From Methanocaldococcaceae archaeon (GTDB lineage Archaea > AGJL01 > Methanococci > Methanococcales > Methanocaldococcaceae), in the NCBI GenBank assembly GCA_027023665.1, contig JALVUY010000207.1:1-6906 (forward strand): 6,906 bases of DNA. Reading direction: 5' to 3'. Positions 1-6,248 of this stretch are shown here, one piece after another; the stretch's first letter is position 1, and each line of letters starts with the position of its first letter. A program made the position numbers and the translations under genes. The notes under the pieces were generated by a model that saw nothing but the letters and a program-made list of their open reading frames with translations, ran no database searches and had not been told where the DNA came from.

Positions 1-668
1 TAAGTGCAATGAGGGCAGTATTAAAAGGATTTGAATTACAGACAGATAAAGTCGCTGGAATTCCTTCAGATTTAATTTATGAGGCAGTTGAAGTTTGTAA
101 AAATGCTCAGTTTGGACAATTATTCTTCGCAATGGGAGTAACAATGACAAGAGGTAAGCACAGAAACATTGATAACGCTATCCAATTGATTATTGACTTA
201 AACGCATATACAAAATTCGGATTAATGCCTATGAGAGGGCACTACAATGTCAATGGATTTAACCAAGTATTAACATGGGTTACTGGATATCCATTCGGTG
301 TAGATTTCTCAAGAGGTTATCCAAGATACAACCCAGGAGAAACTACAGCTAATGACTTGTTACAAAGAGGAGAAACTGACATGATGTTAAATATTGCTTC
401 AGACCCAGGGGCTCACTTCCCACAAAAAGCTGTAAAACACATGGCAAAAATACCATTAGTATGTATAGAACCTCATGAAACTCCAACAACTCAATTAGCG
501 AATATTATAATCCCCCCAGCAATTGCTGGAGTTGAAGTTGAAGGAACAGCATATAGAATGGATGGTGTTCCAATTAAATTAAGAAAGGTTATTGATCCTC
601 CAGAAGGCGTTTTACCAGACAGAGAAATCCTAAAAATGTTAATTAAAAAAGTTAAAGAGATGATGTAA
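1..668 (+). CDS. fwdB: Formylmethanofuran dehydrogenase subunit B, C-terminal half (5' end outside window)
   Basis: The reading frame is open to the left edge (Ser-Ala precede the first Met at base 9), so this is the last 221 residues of a protein that is usually about 430 long. The family is the catalytic molybdopterin-containing subunit of formylmethanofuran dehydrogenase, which reduces CO2 onto methanofuran in the first step of methanogenesis in the cytoplasm. Recognisable family stretches are SDPGAHFP, CIEPHETPTTQLANIIIPP and GVEVEGTAYRMDGVPIKLRK, typical of the C-terminal molybdopterin oxidoreductase region. The metal-ligand residue (Cys or selenocysteine, about residue 118 in characterised enzymes) lies before the window, so it cannot be read here. 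The SECIS-like hairpin downstream (940-973) argues that this copy uses selenocysteine, as the tungsten form FwdB does in some methanogens. No in-frame TGA occurs in the visible part. No T-rich terminator follows the stop at 666-668, so transcription probably continues into the 3' region. Confidence 0.95.
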   Translation, partial: SAMRAVLKGFELQTDKVAGIPSDLIYEAVEVCKNAQFGQLFFAMGVTMTRGKHRNIDNAIQLIIDLNAYTKFGLMPMRGHYNVNGFNQVLTWVTGYPFGVDFSRGYPRYNPGETTANDLLQRGETDMMLNIASDPGAHFPQKAVKHMAKIPLVCIEPHETPTTQLANIIIPPAIAGVEVEGTAYRMDGVPIKLRKVIDPPEGVLPDREILKMLIKKVKEMM

Positions 669-690
669 TAAAGTTTGATAAAGTCATAAG

Positions 691-706
691 GCGAAAATTT
701 TAAATA
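691..706 (+). promoter_or_regulatory. Archaeal BRE/TATA promoter of the GC-rich RNA
   Basis: GCGAAAATTTTAAATA combines a purine-rich BRE-like part (GCGAAAA) with a TATA box (TTTAAATA, 699-706). This resembles promoters of stable RNA genes in Methanocaldococcus. A start about 25 bases downstream would fall near 728-732, exactly where the structured RNA begins (GATGT at 732). It lies only about 30 bases after the fwdB stop, and no coding gene follows on this strand for 2 kb, so it most simply drives the RNA at 732-917. Inferred from sequence only. Confidence 0.6.
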
Positions 707-731
707 CTCGTAATATACTATATTAATTATA

Positions 732-917
732 GATGTGGTGGTCTCCGATATGTGGGGAAAATTAAGCCCGAATGGAGACCACCGAACTCCTTGAAGATGT
801 GGGGAGTTTCCGTTCCCCCCGATTGCCAGTCGATGACAATGGGAGACTGGAAGCCTATCTTAAATAGGCAGAACGGTGGGCGTGCAACGCTAACCATCTT
901 TGGGGGTATCCTACATC
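732..917 (+). ncRNA. GC-rich multi-stem structured RNA of unrecognised family
   Basis: In AT-rich hyperthermophile genomes, GC-rich islands outside genes are usually structural RNAs. Stems found by eye: 732-736 with 913-917 (closing, GATGT/ACATC); 737-746 with 774-783 (10 perfect pairs, with a further GGG/CCC inside); 785-790 with 803-808; 816-822 with 900-906 (CCCCCGA/TTGGGGG, long range); and inside that last stem three hairpins, 826-831 with 845-850, 853-858 with 864-869, and 875-877 plus 879-883 with 887-891 plus 893-895. An alternative hairpin, 801-806 with 813-818, competes with the third and fourth. A BRE/TATA promoter lies at the right distance upstream. I do not recognise it as RNase P RNA (no conserved P4 motifs), SRP RNA, tRNA, rRNA or a known riboswitch. 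It may be one of the GC-rich RNAs found in earlier composition screens of M. jannaschii and Pyrococcus, which I cannot tell from memory. It could instead be an untranslated part of the fwdB mRNA, because no terminator separates the two. The strand follows from the promoter. Exact ends are uncertain, and the transcript may extend through 973. Confidence 0.7.
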
Positions 918-939
918 CTGCATTAAGAATGTCATATAG

Positions 940-973
940 TGTTGGAGGGGAACCCGCAAGGGACCCTCCAACA
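940..973 (+). promoter_or_regulatory. Archaeal SECIS element (selenocysteine insertion)
   Basis: A 10-pair stem, TGTTGGAGGG (940-949) with CCCTCCAACA (964-973), is interrupted by an asymmetric internal loop with GAA on the 5' side (950-952) and a single A on the 3' side (963). Above it sits a three-pair CCC/GGG stem (953-955 with 960-962) closed by a GCAA tetraloop. The invariant GAA/A loop below a short GC stem is the defining signature of archaeal SECIS elements, which lie in the 3' untranslated region of nearly all archaeal selenoprotein mRNAs. The only upstream same-strand gene in the window is fwdB, a known selenoprotein gene in some methanogens. The distance from its stop is about 270 bases, because a structured RNA lies in between. 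The hairpin followed by TTTTATT might also slow or end transcription. Confidence 0.88.
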
Positions 974-1032
974 TTTTATTATAGGTAAATCTATTAAATA
1001 ATTTGAATTTACAAATGTATTAATATAATAAA

Positions 1033-1065
1033 AATAAAAACTAAAAATAATTTTTGATTTTTATT
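1033..1065. terminator. AT-only hairpin, probable two-way terminator between the fwdB/RNA unit and leuA
   Basis: AATAAAAA (1033-1040) pairs with TTTTTATT (1058-1065), and AAAAA (1043-1047) with TTTTT (1051-1055). One wobble (1042/1056) and one mismatch (1041/1057) lie between them, and the loop is TAA. Both strands carry runs of five T, matching the oligo-T termination signal of archaeal RNA polymerase. The site sits between two convergent transcription units, 8 bases past the leuA stop. Confidence 0.55.
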
Positions 1066-1073
1066 GTGTATTT

Positions 1074-2630
1074 CTATTTTTTCTCCCTTGCTAAGATTTT
1101 GTTAATACCATCTATAACTGCTTCTACTGAAGCCCTAACTATATCTTCACTTGCCGCTTTTGTTGTAATCTCTCTACCATAGCCCTCTAATGTTACGATA
1201 ACCTCTGCCAAAGCATCAGTTCCTCCAGTTATAGCATTTATGTGATATTCTTTAAGTTTAATCTTCTCTCCAATTGCCTTTTGTATCGCTTTAACTGCGG
1301 CATCTACTGGACCTACTCCAATAGCAGAACTCTTTTTTATATTCTCTTCAATTTTTAATGCTACTGAGGCAGTAGGAATAACTTTATTTCCTGTCATTAC
1401 TGCTATTTGCTCTAACTCAACAACTCTATCTTTTTTAGATAATTTACCAACAACATCCTCAACTATTGCCTCAACATCTCTATCAGTAACTCTTTTTCCT
1501 TTATCTCCAAGTGATTTAATTCTTTTAACAATCTCCTCAAATTGCTCTTTATTTATATCTTTCCCAACCTCTATTCCAAGTTCTTTTAATTTTGCCTCAA
1601 TTGCATGAGTTCCTGTGTGTTTTCCTAAAATTATCTTTCTTCTTTGTCCTACTAATTCAGGAGGTATAGGTTCATAAGTTAATGCATGAGCCAAAACTCC
1701 ATGAGCGTGTATTCCGCTCTCATGAGCAAAGGCATTCTCTCCAACAATAGCCTTGTTTGGTTGAACTTTAATTTCAGTGTATTTAGAAACTAGTTGAGAT
1801 ATTGAATACAATTTCTCTGTTTTAATCTTTGTTTTAACTCCATAAATTGAAACTAAACTCATAACAACCTCTTCTAAAGCGGCATTACCTCCCCTCTCTC
1901 CCAAACCGTTTATTGTGCAATGAACCTGCTCAGCCCCAGCCTCAACTGCGGCTAACGAATTCGCAACAGCCAATCCAAAGTCATTGTGACAATGAACTGA
2001 AATTGGAACTTTAATCTCTTTTTTTAACTCACTTATTAAATAATACATTGCCCTTGGTATCATAACTCCAACGGTGTCAGGAACATTTATTATATCTGCT
2101 CCAGCTTCAACAGCCTTTTTATAAACCTCTATTAAATAATCAAGCTCTGTTCTTGTGGCATCTTCTGCTGAAAATTCCACTTTAATTCCATGATCTTTTA
2201 TATATTCAATAGCATTAACAGCAATGTCAATAATTTCCTCTTTTGATTTTTTCAACTTATACTTTCTGTGGAGTGGAGAAGTGGCTATAAAAGTATGAAT
2301 TCTATCTACTCCACAGTCAATGGCTACATCAATGTCCTTTTTAACAGCTCTTGCCAATCCACAAATTTCAGCATTTAAGTTTAATGAACAGATTTTTTTA
2401 ATAGCCTCTTGCTCTCCTATTGAAGATATAGGAAAACCAGCCTCAATAACATCTACTCCTAAATCATCAAGTTTTACAGCAATGTCTATTTTTTCTTCAG
2501 GAGTTAGAGAAACTCCAGGAGTTTGTTCCCCATCTCTAAGAGTTGTATCAAAAATATAAACTCTTTCAGGAATATTAAGATTTTCAAGAGATTTTTTTAT
2601 AATCTCATTTTCTTCTCTATAGATTATCAT
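1074..2630 (-). CDS. leuA: 2-isopropylmalate synthase
   Basis: It condenses acetyl-CoA with 2-oxoisovalerate, the first committed step of leucine synthesis, in the cytoplasm. From the chosen start the protein has 518 residues, the usual length with a C-terminal regulatory domain. The N-terminal TIM barrel shows DTTLRDGEQ (28-36, with catalytic Arg32 and metal ligand Asp33), SAEDATR (154-160), VHCHNDFG (212-219, metal ligands His213 and His215) and [14 protein letters not shown]. The substrate-side stretch [10 protein letters not shown] and [11 protein letters not shown] fit LeuA better than citramalate synthase (CimA), which has a different EAGSAIT-type segment, or homocitrate synthase (AksA). 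Residues from about 390 on form the LeuA dimerisation/allosteric domain. A longer frame starts at ATG 2642 (MVIL added), but ATG 2630 has a perfect GGTGAT ribosome binding site four bases ahead, whereas 2642 has none. The gene is divergent from thrS. The three paralogues share a fold, so the exact substrate rests on motif resemblance. Confidence 0.92.
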   Translation of the reverse strand: MIIYREENEIIKKSLENLNIPERVYIFDTTLRDGEQTPGVSLTPEEKIDIAVKLDDLGVDVIEAGFPISSIGEQEAIKKICSLNLNAEICGLARAVKKDIDVAIDCGVDRIHTFIATSPLHRKYKLKKSKEEIIDIAVNAIEYIKDHGIKVEFSAEDATRTELDYLIEVYKKAVEAGADIINVPDTVGVMIPRAMYYLISELKKEIKVPISVHCHNDFGLAVANSLAAVEAGAEQVHCTINGLGERGGNAALEEVVMSLVSIYGVKTKIKTEKLYSISQLVSKYTEIKVQPNKAIVGENAFAHESGIHAHGVLAHALTYEPIPPELVGQRRKIILGKHTGTHAIEAKLKELGIEVGKDINKEQFEEIVKRIKSLGDKGKRVTDRDVEAIVEDVVGKLSKKDRVVELEQIAVMTGNKVIPTASVALKIEENIKKSSAIGVGPVDAAVKAIQKAIGEKIKLKEYHINAITGGTDALAEVIVTLEGYGREITTKAASEDIVRASVEAVIDGINKILAREKK

Positions 2631-2634
2631 CAAT

Positions 2635-2640
2635 ATCACC
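2635..2640 (-). promoter_or_regulatory. Ribosome binding site that decides the leuA start
   Basis: GGTGAT on the minus strand matches the anti-Shine-Dalgarno end of archaeal 16S rRNA and ends four bases before ATG 2630. It overlaps the upstream in-frame ATG at 2642, which itself has only a weak AGAG upstream. This supports the shorter, 518-residue LeuA. Confidence 0.75.
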
Positions 2641-2702
2641 ATTCTCTAAAATTTTAAAAATAACAAAGATATAATTAATGACAAAATCATTATTCAGAAA
2701 TA

Positions 2703-2710
2703 AATATAAA
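2703..2710 (-). promoter_or_regulatory. Probable leuA TATA box
   Basis: TTTATATT on the minus strand, preceded by the purine-containing GGAAATC (BRE-like). A start about 25 bases downstream would fall near 2680, leaving a leader of about 50 bases before ATG 2630. The whole region is AT-rich, so chance TATA-like strings are common and the call is tentative. Confidence 0.45.
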
Positions 2711-2798
2711 GATTTCCAATACAAATAAATGACTATTTATTATAAAATTTTTGAATATTAACAATTTACAATATATGCAAAAATATTTAATGATATTT

Positions 2799-2806
2799 TT
2801 TATAAT
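2799..2806 (+). promoter_or_regulatory. Probable thrS TATA box
   Basis: TTTATAAT on the plus strand lies about 50 bases before ATG 2856 and would place the transcription start near 2828. The AT-rich background makes the exact box uncertain. The rest of the 2643-2855 gap holds nothing else I can support. Confidence 0.4.
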
Positions 2807-2855
2807 TTATTTCCTAACCTACATTTAATTCTATCTAAAATTTGAGAGGGATAGC

Positions 2856-4718
2856 ATGAGAATGTTGTTAATACACTCTGACTATTTAGAATTTGAAGCA
2901 AAACAGAAAACAAAGATTGCAGAAGATACTGAAAACTTAAAAGGTAAGTTAGACGAGTGTTTATGTTGTTTTATTGCTGTTGAAAGAGAGGATGAGAATA
3001 ATCCAGAGGGAGTTGTTTTAAGTGCTATTGAAGAAATCGAAAAAATTGCTAATCAATTAAAAGTTAATAATATTGTTGTATATCCTTACGCTCATTTATC
3101 AAGCGACTTATCTTCACCAGAAACTGCTGTAAAAGTTTTAAAAGATATTGAAAACATCTTAAAAGAAAAAGGATATAATGTATTAAGAGCACCATTTGGA
3201 TGGTATAAATCATTTAAAATTAGTTGTAAAGGTCATCCATTAAGTGAGCTGTCAAGAAAAATTGTAGCTAAAGAAGAGAAAAAAGAGGAAGGTTTGGAAT
3301 CTAAGTTTTACTTACTAAAGCCTGAAACTAATGAAATAATTGAGTTAAATGAAGAAAATGTTAATATAATTGAAGATGAAGAATTACTAGCTTTAGCAAA
3401 ACACGAATTAGGAATAAAAGAGCATAAGGAAAGAGATGAGCCACCACATGTGAAGTTTATAAGAGAAAAAGATATTTGTGATTATGAAGAGGCATCAGAT
3501 CCAGGGCATTTTAGATGGTATCCAAAAGGTAAGTTAATTAGAGATTTATTGGCTGACTATGTTTATAACATGGTTATTAACTTAGGCGCTATGCCTGTTG
3601 AAACACCAATTATGTATGACTTAGGAAATTCTGCTATTAGAGAGCATGCTGATAAGTTTGGTGAAAGACAGTATAGGTTTAGACAAGGAAATAGGGAGTT
3701 AATGTTAAGATTTGCGGCATGTTTTGGGCAGTTTATGATGAAAAAAGACATGTATTTGTTATCTAAATATTTACCATTAAAATTATATGAATTATCGACA
3801 TACAGCTTTAGATATGAGCAAAGAGGAGAGTTAGTAGGGTTAAAGAGATTGAGATGCTTTACTATGCCAGATATGCACACTGTTTGCTTAGATTTAAAAC
3901 AAGCAATGGAAGAATTTGAAAGACAGTTCTGGGAATGTTTAAAAACTGGGGATGATTTGAATTTAAGTTATTCAGTAATTTTTAGATTCACAAAGGACTT
4001 TTTTGAAGAAAATAAAGAATGGTTCTTTAAGTTGGCAAAAGAGTATAAAGAGAAGTATGGAAAAGATATAATTTTAGAGATTTTACCAAAAAGAAAACAC
4101 TATTGGGTAGGTAAAGTAGATATTGCAGTTATTGACAGTTTAGGAAGACCTATAGAAAATCCAACTGTGCAAATAGATGTTGAAAGTGCTAAAAGGTTTA
4201 ATATAAAAGTGCATACTAATGACGGAGAAATTTATCCAATAATATTGCACTGCTCTCCAACAGGATCAATTGAAAGAGTATTGTGTGGTTTGCTTGAAAA
4301 AGCAGCAATAGATGCAGAAAAAGGAAAACCTCCTATGTTACCAGTTTGGTTATCTCCAATACAGGTTAGAGTAATTCCAGTTGCAGATAGGCATTATGAA
4401 TATGCATTAAAAATAGTTGAAAAGTTAAGAGAAAGTAATATTAGAGCAGATCTTGATGATAGAGAAGACAGTGTAAGTAAAAAAATTAGAAATGCTGGAA
4501 AAGAATGGATACCTTATGTAGTAGTTATTGGAGATGAAGAAATGGAGAAAAATATATTAACAGTTACAATTAGAGAAAAATCAACACTAAAAAAGCCATA
4601 TAAAGAAAAAATGACCTTAGATGAATTAATTGAAAGAATTAAAAAAGAAACTGGAAAATATCCATATAGACCTTTGCCTCTACCAATAAGATGTTCATTA
4701 CAGCCAAAATTCCATTAA
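2856..4718 (+). CDS. thrS: Threonyl-tRNA synthetase, archaeal type
   Basis: It charges tRNA-Thr with threonine in the cytoplasm. The 620-residue protein has the archaeal domain order. Residues 1 to about 145 ([15 protein letters not shown] start) are the D-aminoacyl-tRNA-deacylase-like editing domain that removes mischarged serine. Next come the class II catalytic core and a C-terminal anticodon-binding domain from about residue 499 ([20 protein letters not shown]). Class II signatures are motif 1 Pro251 (VETPIMYD), motif 2 Arg319-Tyr-Glu321 (FRYEQRGE) and motif 3 Arg474 (GSIERVLCG). The zinc ligands that recognise threonine are present as Cys289, His341 and His465, with spacing close to the bacterial enzyme. 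The start is supported by GAGG at 2846-2849, six bases ahead of the ATG. All catalytic residues are intact, so it should be active. It is a monocistronic-looking gene, divergent from leuA and convergent with the gene at 4759. Confidence 0.97.
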   Translation: MRMLLIHSDYLEFEAKQKTKIAEDTENLKGKLDECLCCFIAVEREDENNPEGVVLSAIEEIEKIANQLKVNNIVVYPYAHLSSDLSSPETAVKVLKDIENILKEKGYNVLRAPFGWYKSFKISCKGHPLSELSRKIVAKEEKKEEGLESKFYLLKPETNEIIELNEENVNIIEDEELLALAKHELGIKEHKERDEPPHVKFIREKDICDYEEASDPGHFRWYPKGKLIRDLLADYVYNMVINLGAMPVETPIMYDLGNSAIREHADKFGERQYRFRQGNRELMLRFAACFGQFMMKKDMYLLSKYLPLKLYELSTYSFRYEQRGELVGLKRLRCFTMPDMHTVCLDLKQAMEEFERQFWECLKTGDDLNLSYSVIFRFTKDFFEENKEWFFKLAKEYKEKYGKDIILEILPKRKHYWVGKVDIAVIDSLGRPIENPTVQIDVESAKRFNIKVHTNDGEIYPIILHCSPTGSIERVLCGLLEKAAIDAEKGKPPMLPVWLSPIQVRVIPVADRHYEYALKIVEKLRESNIRADLDDREDSVSKKIRNAGKEWIPYVVVIGDEEMEKNILTVTIREKSTLKKPYKEKMTLDELIERIKKETGKYPYRPLPLPIRCSLQPKFH

Positions 4719-4747
4719 AAAAATAAAAAATTTAATTTTTTATTTTT
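4719..4747. terminator. AT-only perfect hairpin, probable two-way terminator after thrS
   Basis: A 12-pair perfect stem, AAAAATAAAAAA (4719-4730) with TTTTTTATTTTT (4736-4747), closes a TTTAA loop directly after the thrS stop codon. T runs on both strands fit termination of thrS on the plus strand and of the minus-strand gene whose stop lies at 4759. The layout matches the hairpin between the other convergent pair at 1033-1065. Confidence 0.6.
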
Positions 4748-4758
4748 ATATTATTGTT

Positions 4759-6081
4759 TTATTTTAGTTTTATGAAGTAGTGTAACTCGCTATCTCCACC
4801 ATCAAAGCATTCTGGATGAATCATTCTTGCGAAGTCTTCCATTAATAAATCCATATGTACATGTCCATCATATGCATAGTCATATTTAGATACATACACT
4901 CTCTTTGCATGGTCTATTATTGGATCTAATTGTGGTACATCTTTTTTTAAATCTTCAAGTGTATTTATTGGCTCGTTTGGATTCCAGTTCATATATATAA
5001 GCACGTCACATCCTTGCAAGTGTTCTAGGGTAGTTTCTTCATCAAGATTTGCATATGAAGTTCCAGGAATATCTTTAAATGCATAATCTCCTCTAAAGTC
5101 TGAAACTAATTTTGCATAACAGTTTTGAGCACATGGTATCCAAGGTCCTGAATATGGTGACCAATAAAGTATACCTACCTTTGGGAAATAGTTAACATCA
5201 CATGTTTTTCTCATAAGATCATTTCTCTTTTTCCAAACTTTTTGGAAGAAATCGTTTCCTTTACTGCATAAATTATATAACGTAGCATATACTTTTGCCC
5301 ATTCAGCTTTAGCAAGGAATGAAGGTTCTTCAGATTCTAATGTTACGAGATAATTAAATCCTAAATCTTTTACTGTATTAATATCTTGGACTAAATATGA
5401 ATGTGTCCAGGGAATAAATACAATATCAGGGCTTATATTTAATAAAACATCTTTATTAATAGACCACCAGCCACCTATTGGGACGATATTCCCACTATCA
5501 ACATATGGTTTTAAATCTGGGAAGATTCCATGATCTTTTATTTCAGTATATGTATATGTAGATACACCCCTTATAGACTCTCTTACCTTATCATCATCTA
5601 ACGCTTCAAGCATTGCTAATTGAATAGCACTTAATGTTGCTACTTTTTTTACAGGAGCATATATAACTTTTACATCTGGAGGTAAATTACTTGGAGGCTT
5701 CTCTCCTTCTTTTACAATACAGTATTTATTATAAATAGTATCTCCATATTTTGTAGTTAAAATCGCATATGACCAGTTATCATTGTAACTTACTGGGAAT
5801 CCATTAGAATTATAGTATTCTATATTAAAGTTTGTAGCAAATACTACAGGTTGACTCCATTTTTGAATATGATTAAATAGATATACTACATCTGCAATAT
5901 CTACTGAGTTATCACAATTTAAATCTCCAACATCTACAGGAACTTCATTTAAATGTTTAAACAAATATACAACATCTGCTATATTTACTTCTCCGTCTCC
6001 ATTTATGTCTCCTACATCACTTCCAAAAACTATTGGTGTTAATAGAATCATTAGTAGGACTAATAATATTTTTTTAACCAT
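4759..6081 (-). CDS. Secreted dockerin-periplasmic binding protein fusion (Fe3+/corrinoid-type ABC substrate-binding protein)
   Basis: A 440-residue exported protein. Residues 1-20 are a signal peptide (MVKK, then a long Leu/Ile stretch, with likely cleavage near FGS/DVG). Two dockerin-type calcium-binding repeats follow: GDINGDGEVNIADVVYLF with Asp25, Asn27, Asp29, Asn33, Asp36, and GDLNCDNSVDIADVVYLF with Asp53, Asn55, Asp57, Asp61, Asp64. The remainder, from about residue 75, resembles archaeal TroA-fold binding proteins of Fe3+-siderophore or corrinoid ABC importers: PVKKVATLSAIQLAMLEAL near 143-161, ISPDIVFIPW, GCDVLIYMNWNP, and the closing HPECFDGGDSELHYFIKL. The ligand cannot be read from sequence. 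No permease or ATPase gene lies in the window. Dockerins bind cohesins, so the protein may be tethered outside the membrane. It has eight cysteines, unusual for an exported protein. An in-frame ATG at 6105 is less likely, since GGAGGT sits eight bases ahead of ATG 6081 and 6105 has none. Confidence 0.88.
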   Translation of the reverse strand: MVKKILLVLLMILLTPIVFGSDVGDINGDGEVNIADVVYLFKHLNEVPVDVGDLNCDNSVDIADVVYLFNHIQKWSQPVVFATNFNIEYYNSNGFPVSYNDNWSYAILTTKYGDTIYNKYCIVKEGEKPPSNLPPDVKVIYAPVKKVATLSAIQLAMLEALDDDKVRESIRGVSTYTYTEIKDHGIFPDLKPYVDSGNIVPIGGWWSINKDVLLNISPDIVFIPWTHSYLVQDINTVKDLGFNYLVTLESEEPSFLAKAEWAKVYATLYNLCSKGNDFFQKVWKKRNDLMRKTCDVNYFPKVGILYWSPYSGPWIPCAQNCYAKLVSDFRGDYAFKDIPGTSYANLDEETTLEHLQGCDVLIYMNWNPNEPINTLEDLKKDVPQLDPIIDHAKRVYVSKYDYAYDGHVHMDLLMEDFARMIHPECFDGGDSELHYFIKLK

Positions 6082-6089
6082 TGCTCTCA

Positions 6090-6095
6090 ACCTCC
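6090..6095 (-). promoter_or_regulatory. Ribosome binding site that decides the start of the dockerin-binding protein gene
   Basis: GGAGGT on the minus strand, eight bases before ATG 6081. It lies inside the longer frame that begins at 6105, which has no such site of its own. The shorter protein then starts MVKKILLV, a normal signal peptide. Confidence 0.75.
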
Positions 6096-6147
6096 CTAAT
6101 AACATGGCTATGGTATAGTTCTGTGTTAATAATATTCTAAAAAAATT

Positions 6148-6157
6148 ATATATAATT
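6148..6157 (-). promoter_or_regulatory. Probable TATA box of the dockerin-binding protein gene
   Basis: AATTATATAT on the minus strand, part of a self-complementary ATTATATATAAT (6145-6156). It would give a start near 6127 and a leader of about 45 bases. A second TATA-like string (ATTTATATTT) lies further upstream around 6198-6207 and would place the start within the palindrome at 6176-6194. I cannot choose firmly between them. Confidence 0.4.
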
Positions 6158-6175
6158 TATGATTTATCTTTCTAA

Positions 6176-6194
6176 ATGTTACTAAAAGTAACAT
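6176..6194. promoter_or_regulatory. Perfect 19-base palindrome, candidate operator
   Basis: ATGTTACT-AAA-AGTAACAT: two perfect 8-base half-sites around a 3-base spacer, in the gap between the membrane protein and the dockerin-binding protein. It sits about 20 bases upstream of one TATA-like box and overlaps the start predicted from another, the usual place for a dimeric winged-helix regulator such as a metal-dependent DtxR/MntR-type repressor. No T tract follows on the minus strand, so a terminator for the upstream gene is less likely. The regulator is unknown. Confidence 0.5.
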
Positions 6195-6248
6195 AAAAAT
6201 ATAAATTAGTATTAAAAATTGATATAATAATCTATATTTATGTATTAA

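Noticed and set aside
732..917. RNase P RNA, SRP RNA or a riboswitch
   Set aside because: The conserved P4 core of RNase P and the SRP helix 8 signature (GGAAG/GGAGCAG type) are absent. No gene follows on the same strand for a riboswitch to control before thrS, nearly 2 kb away.
826..973. Box C/D or H/ACA guide RNA
   Set aside because: GATGA at 832 is C-box-like but has no suitably placed CUGA. ACA at 971-973 is part of the SECIS stem, and that stem has no pseudouridylation pocket.
752..988. 78-residue open frame on the plus strand within the GC-rich island
   Set aside because: It runs through the paired stems and the SECIS, has no ribosome binding site, and has a composition (Pro, Gly, Trp, Arg rich) unlike the neighbouring proteins. 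GC-rich structured RNA has few stops, so an open frame is expected by chance.
2320..2559. 79-residue plus-strand open frame
   Set aside because: Lies wholly antisense within leuA, a clear conserved gene.
1074..2630. Citramalate synthase (CimA) or homocitrate synthase (AksA) instead of LeuA
   Set aside because: Substrate-side segments and the full 518-residue length with a C-terminal allosteric domain fit LeuA better, though the families are close.
3563..3880. 105-residue minus-strand open frame
   Set aside because: Lies wholly antisense within the catalytic core of thrS.
6176..6194. Palindrome as terminator of the membrane protein gene
   Set aside because: On the minus strand no run of T follows the hairpin, and its place beside TATA-like boxes fits an operator better.
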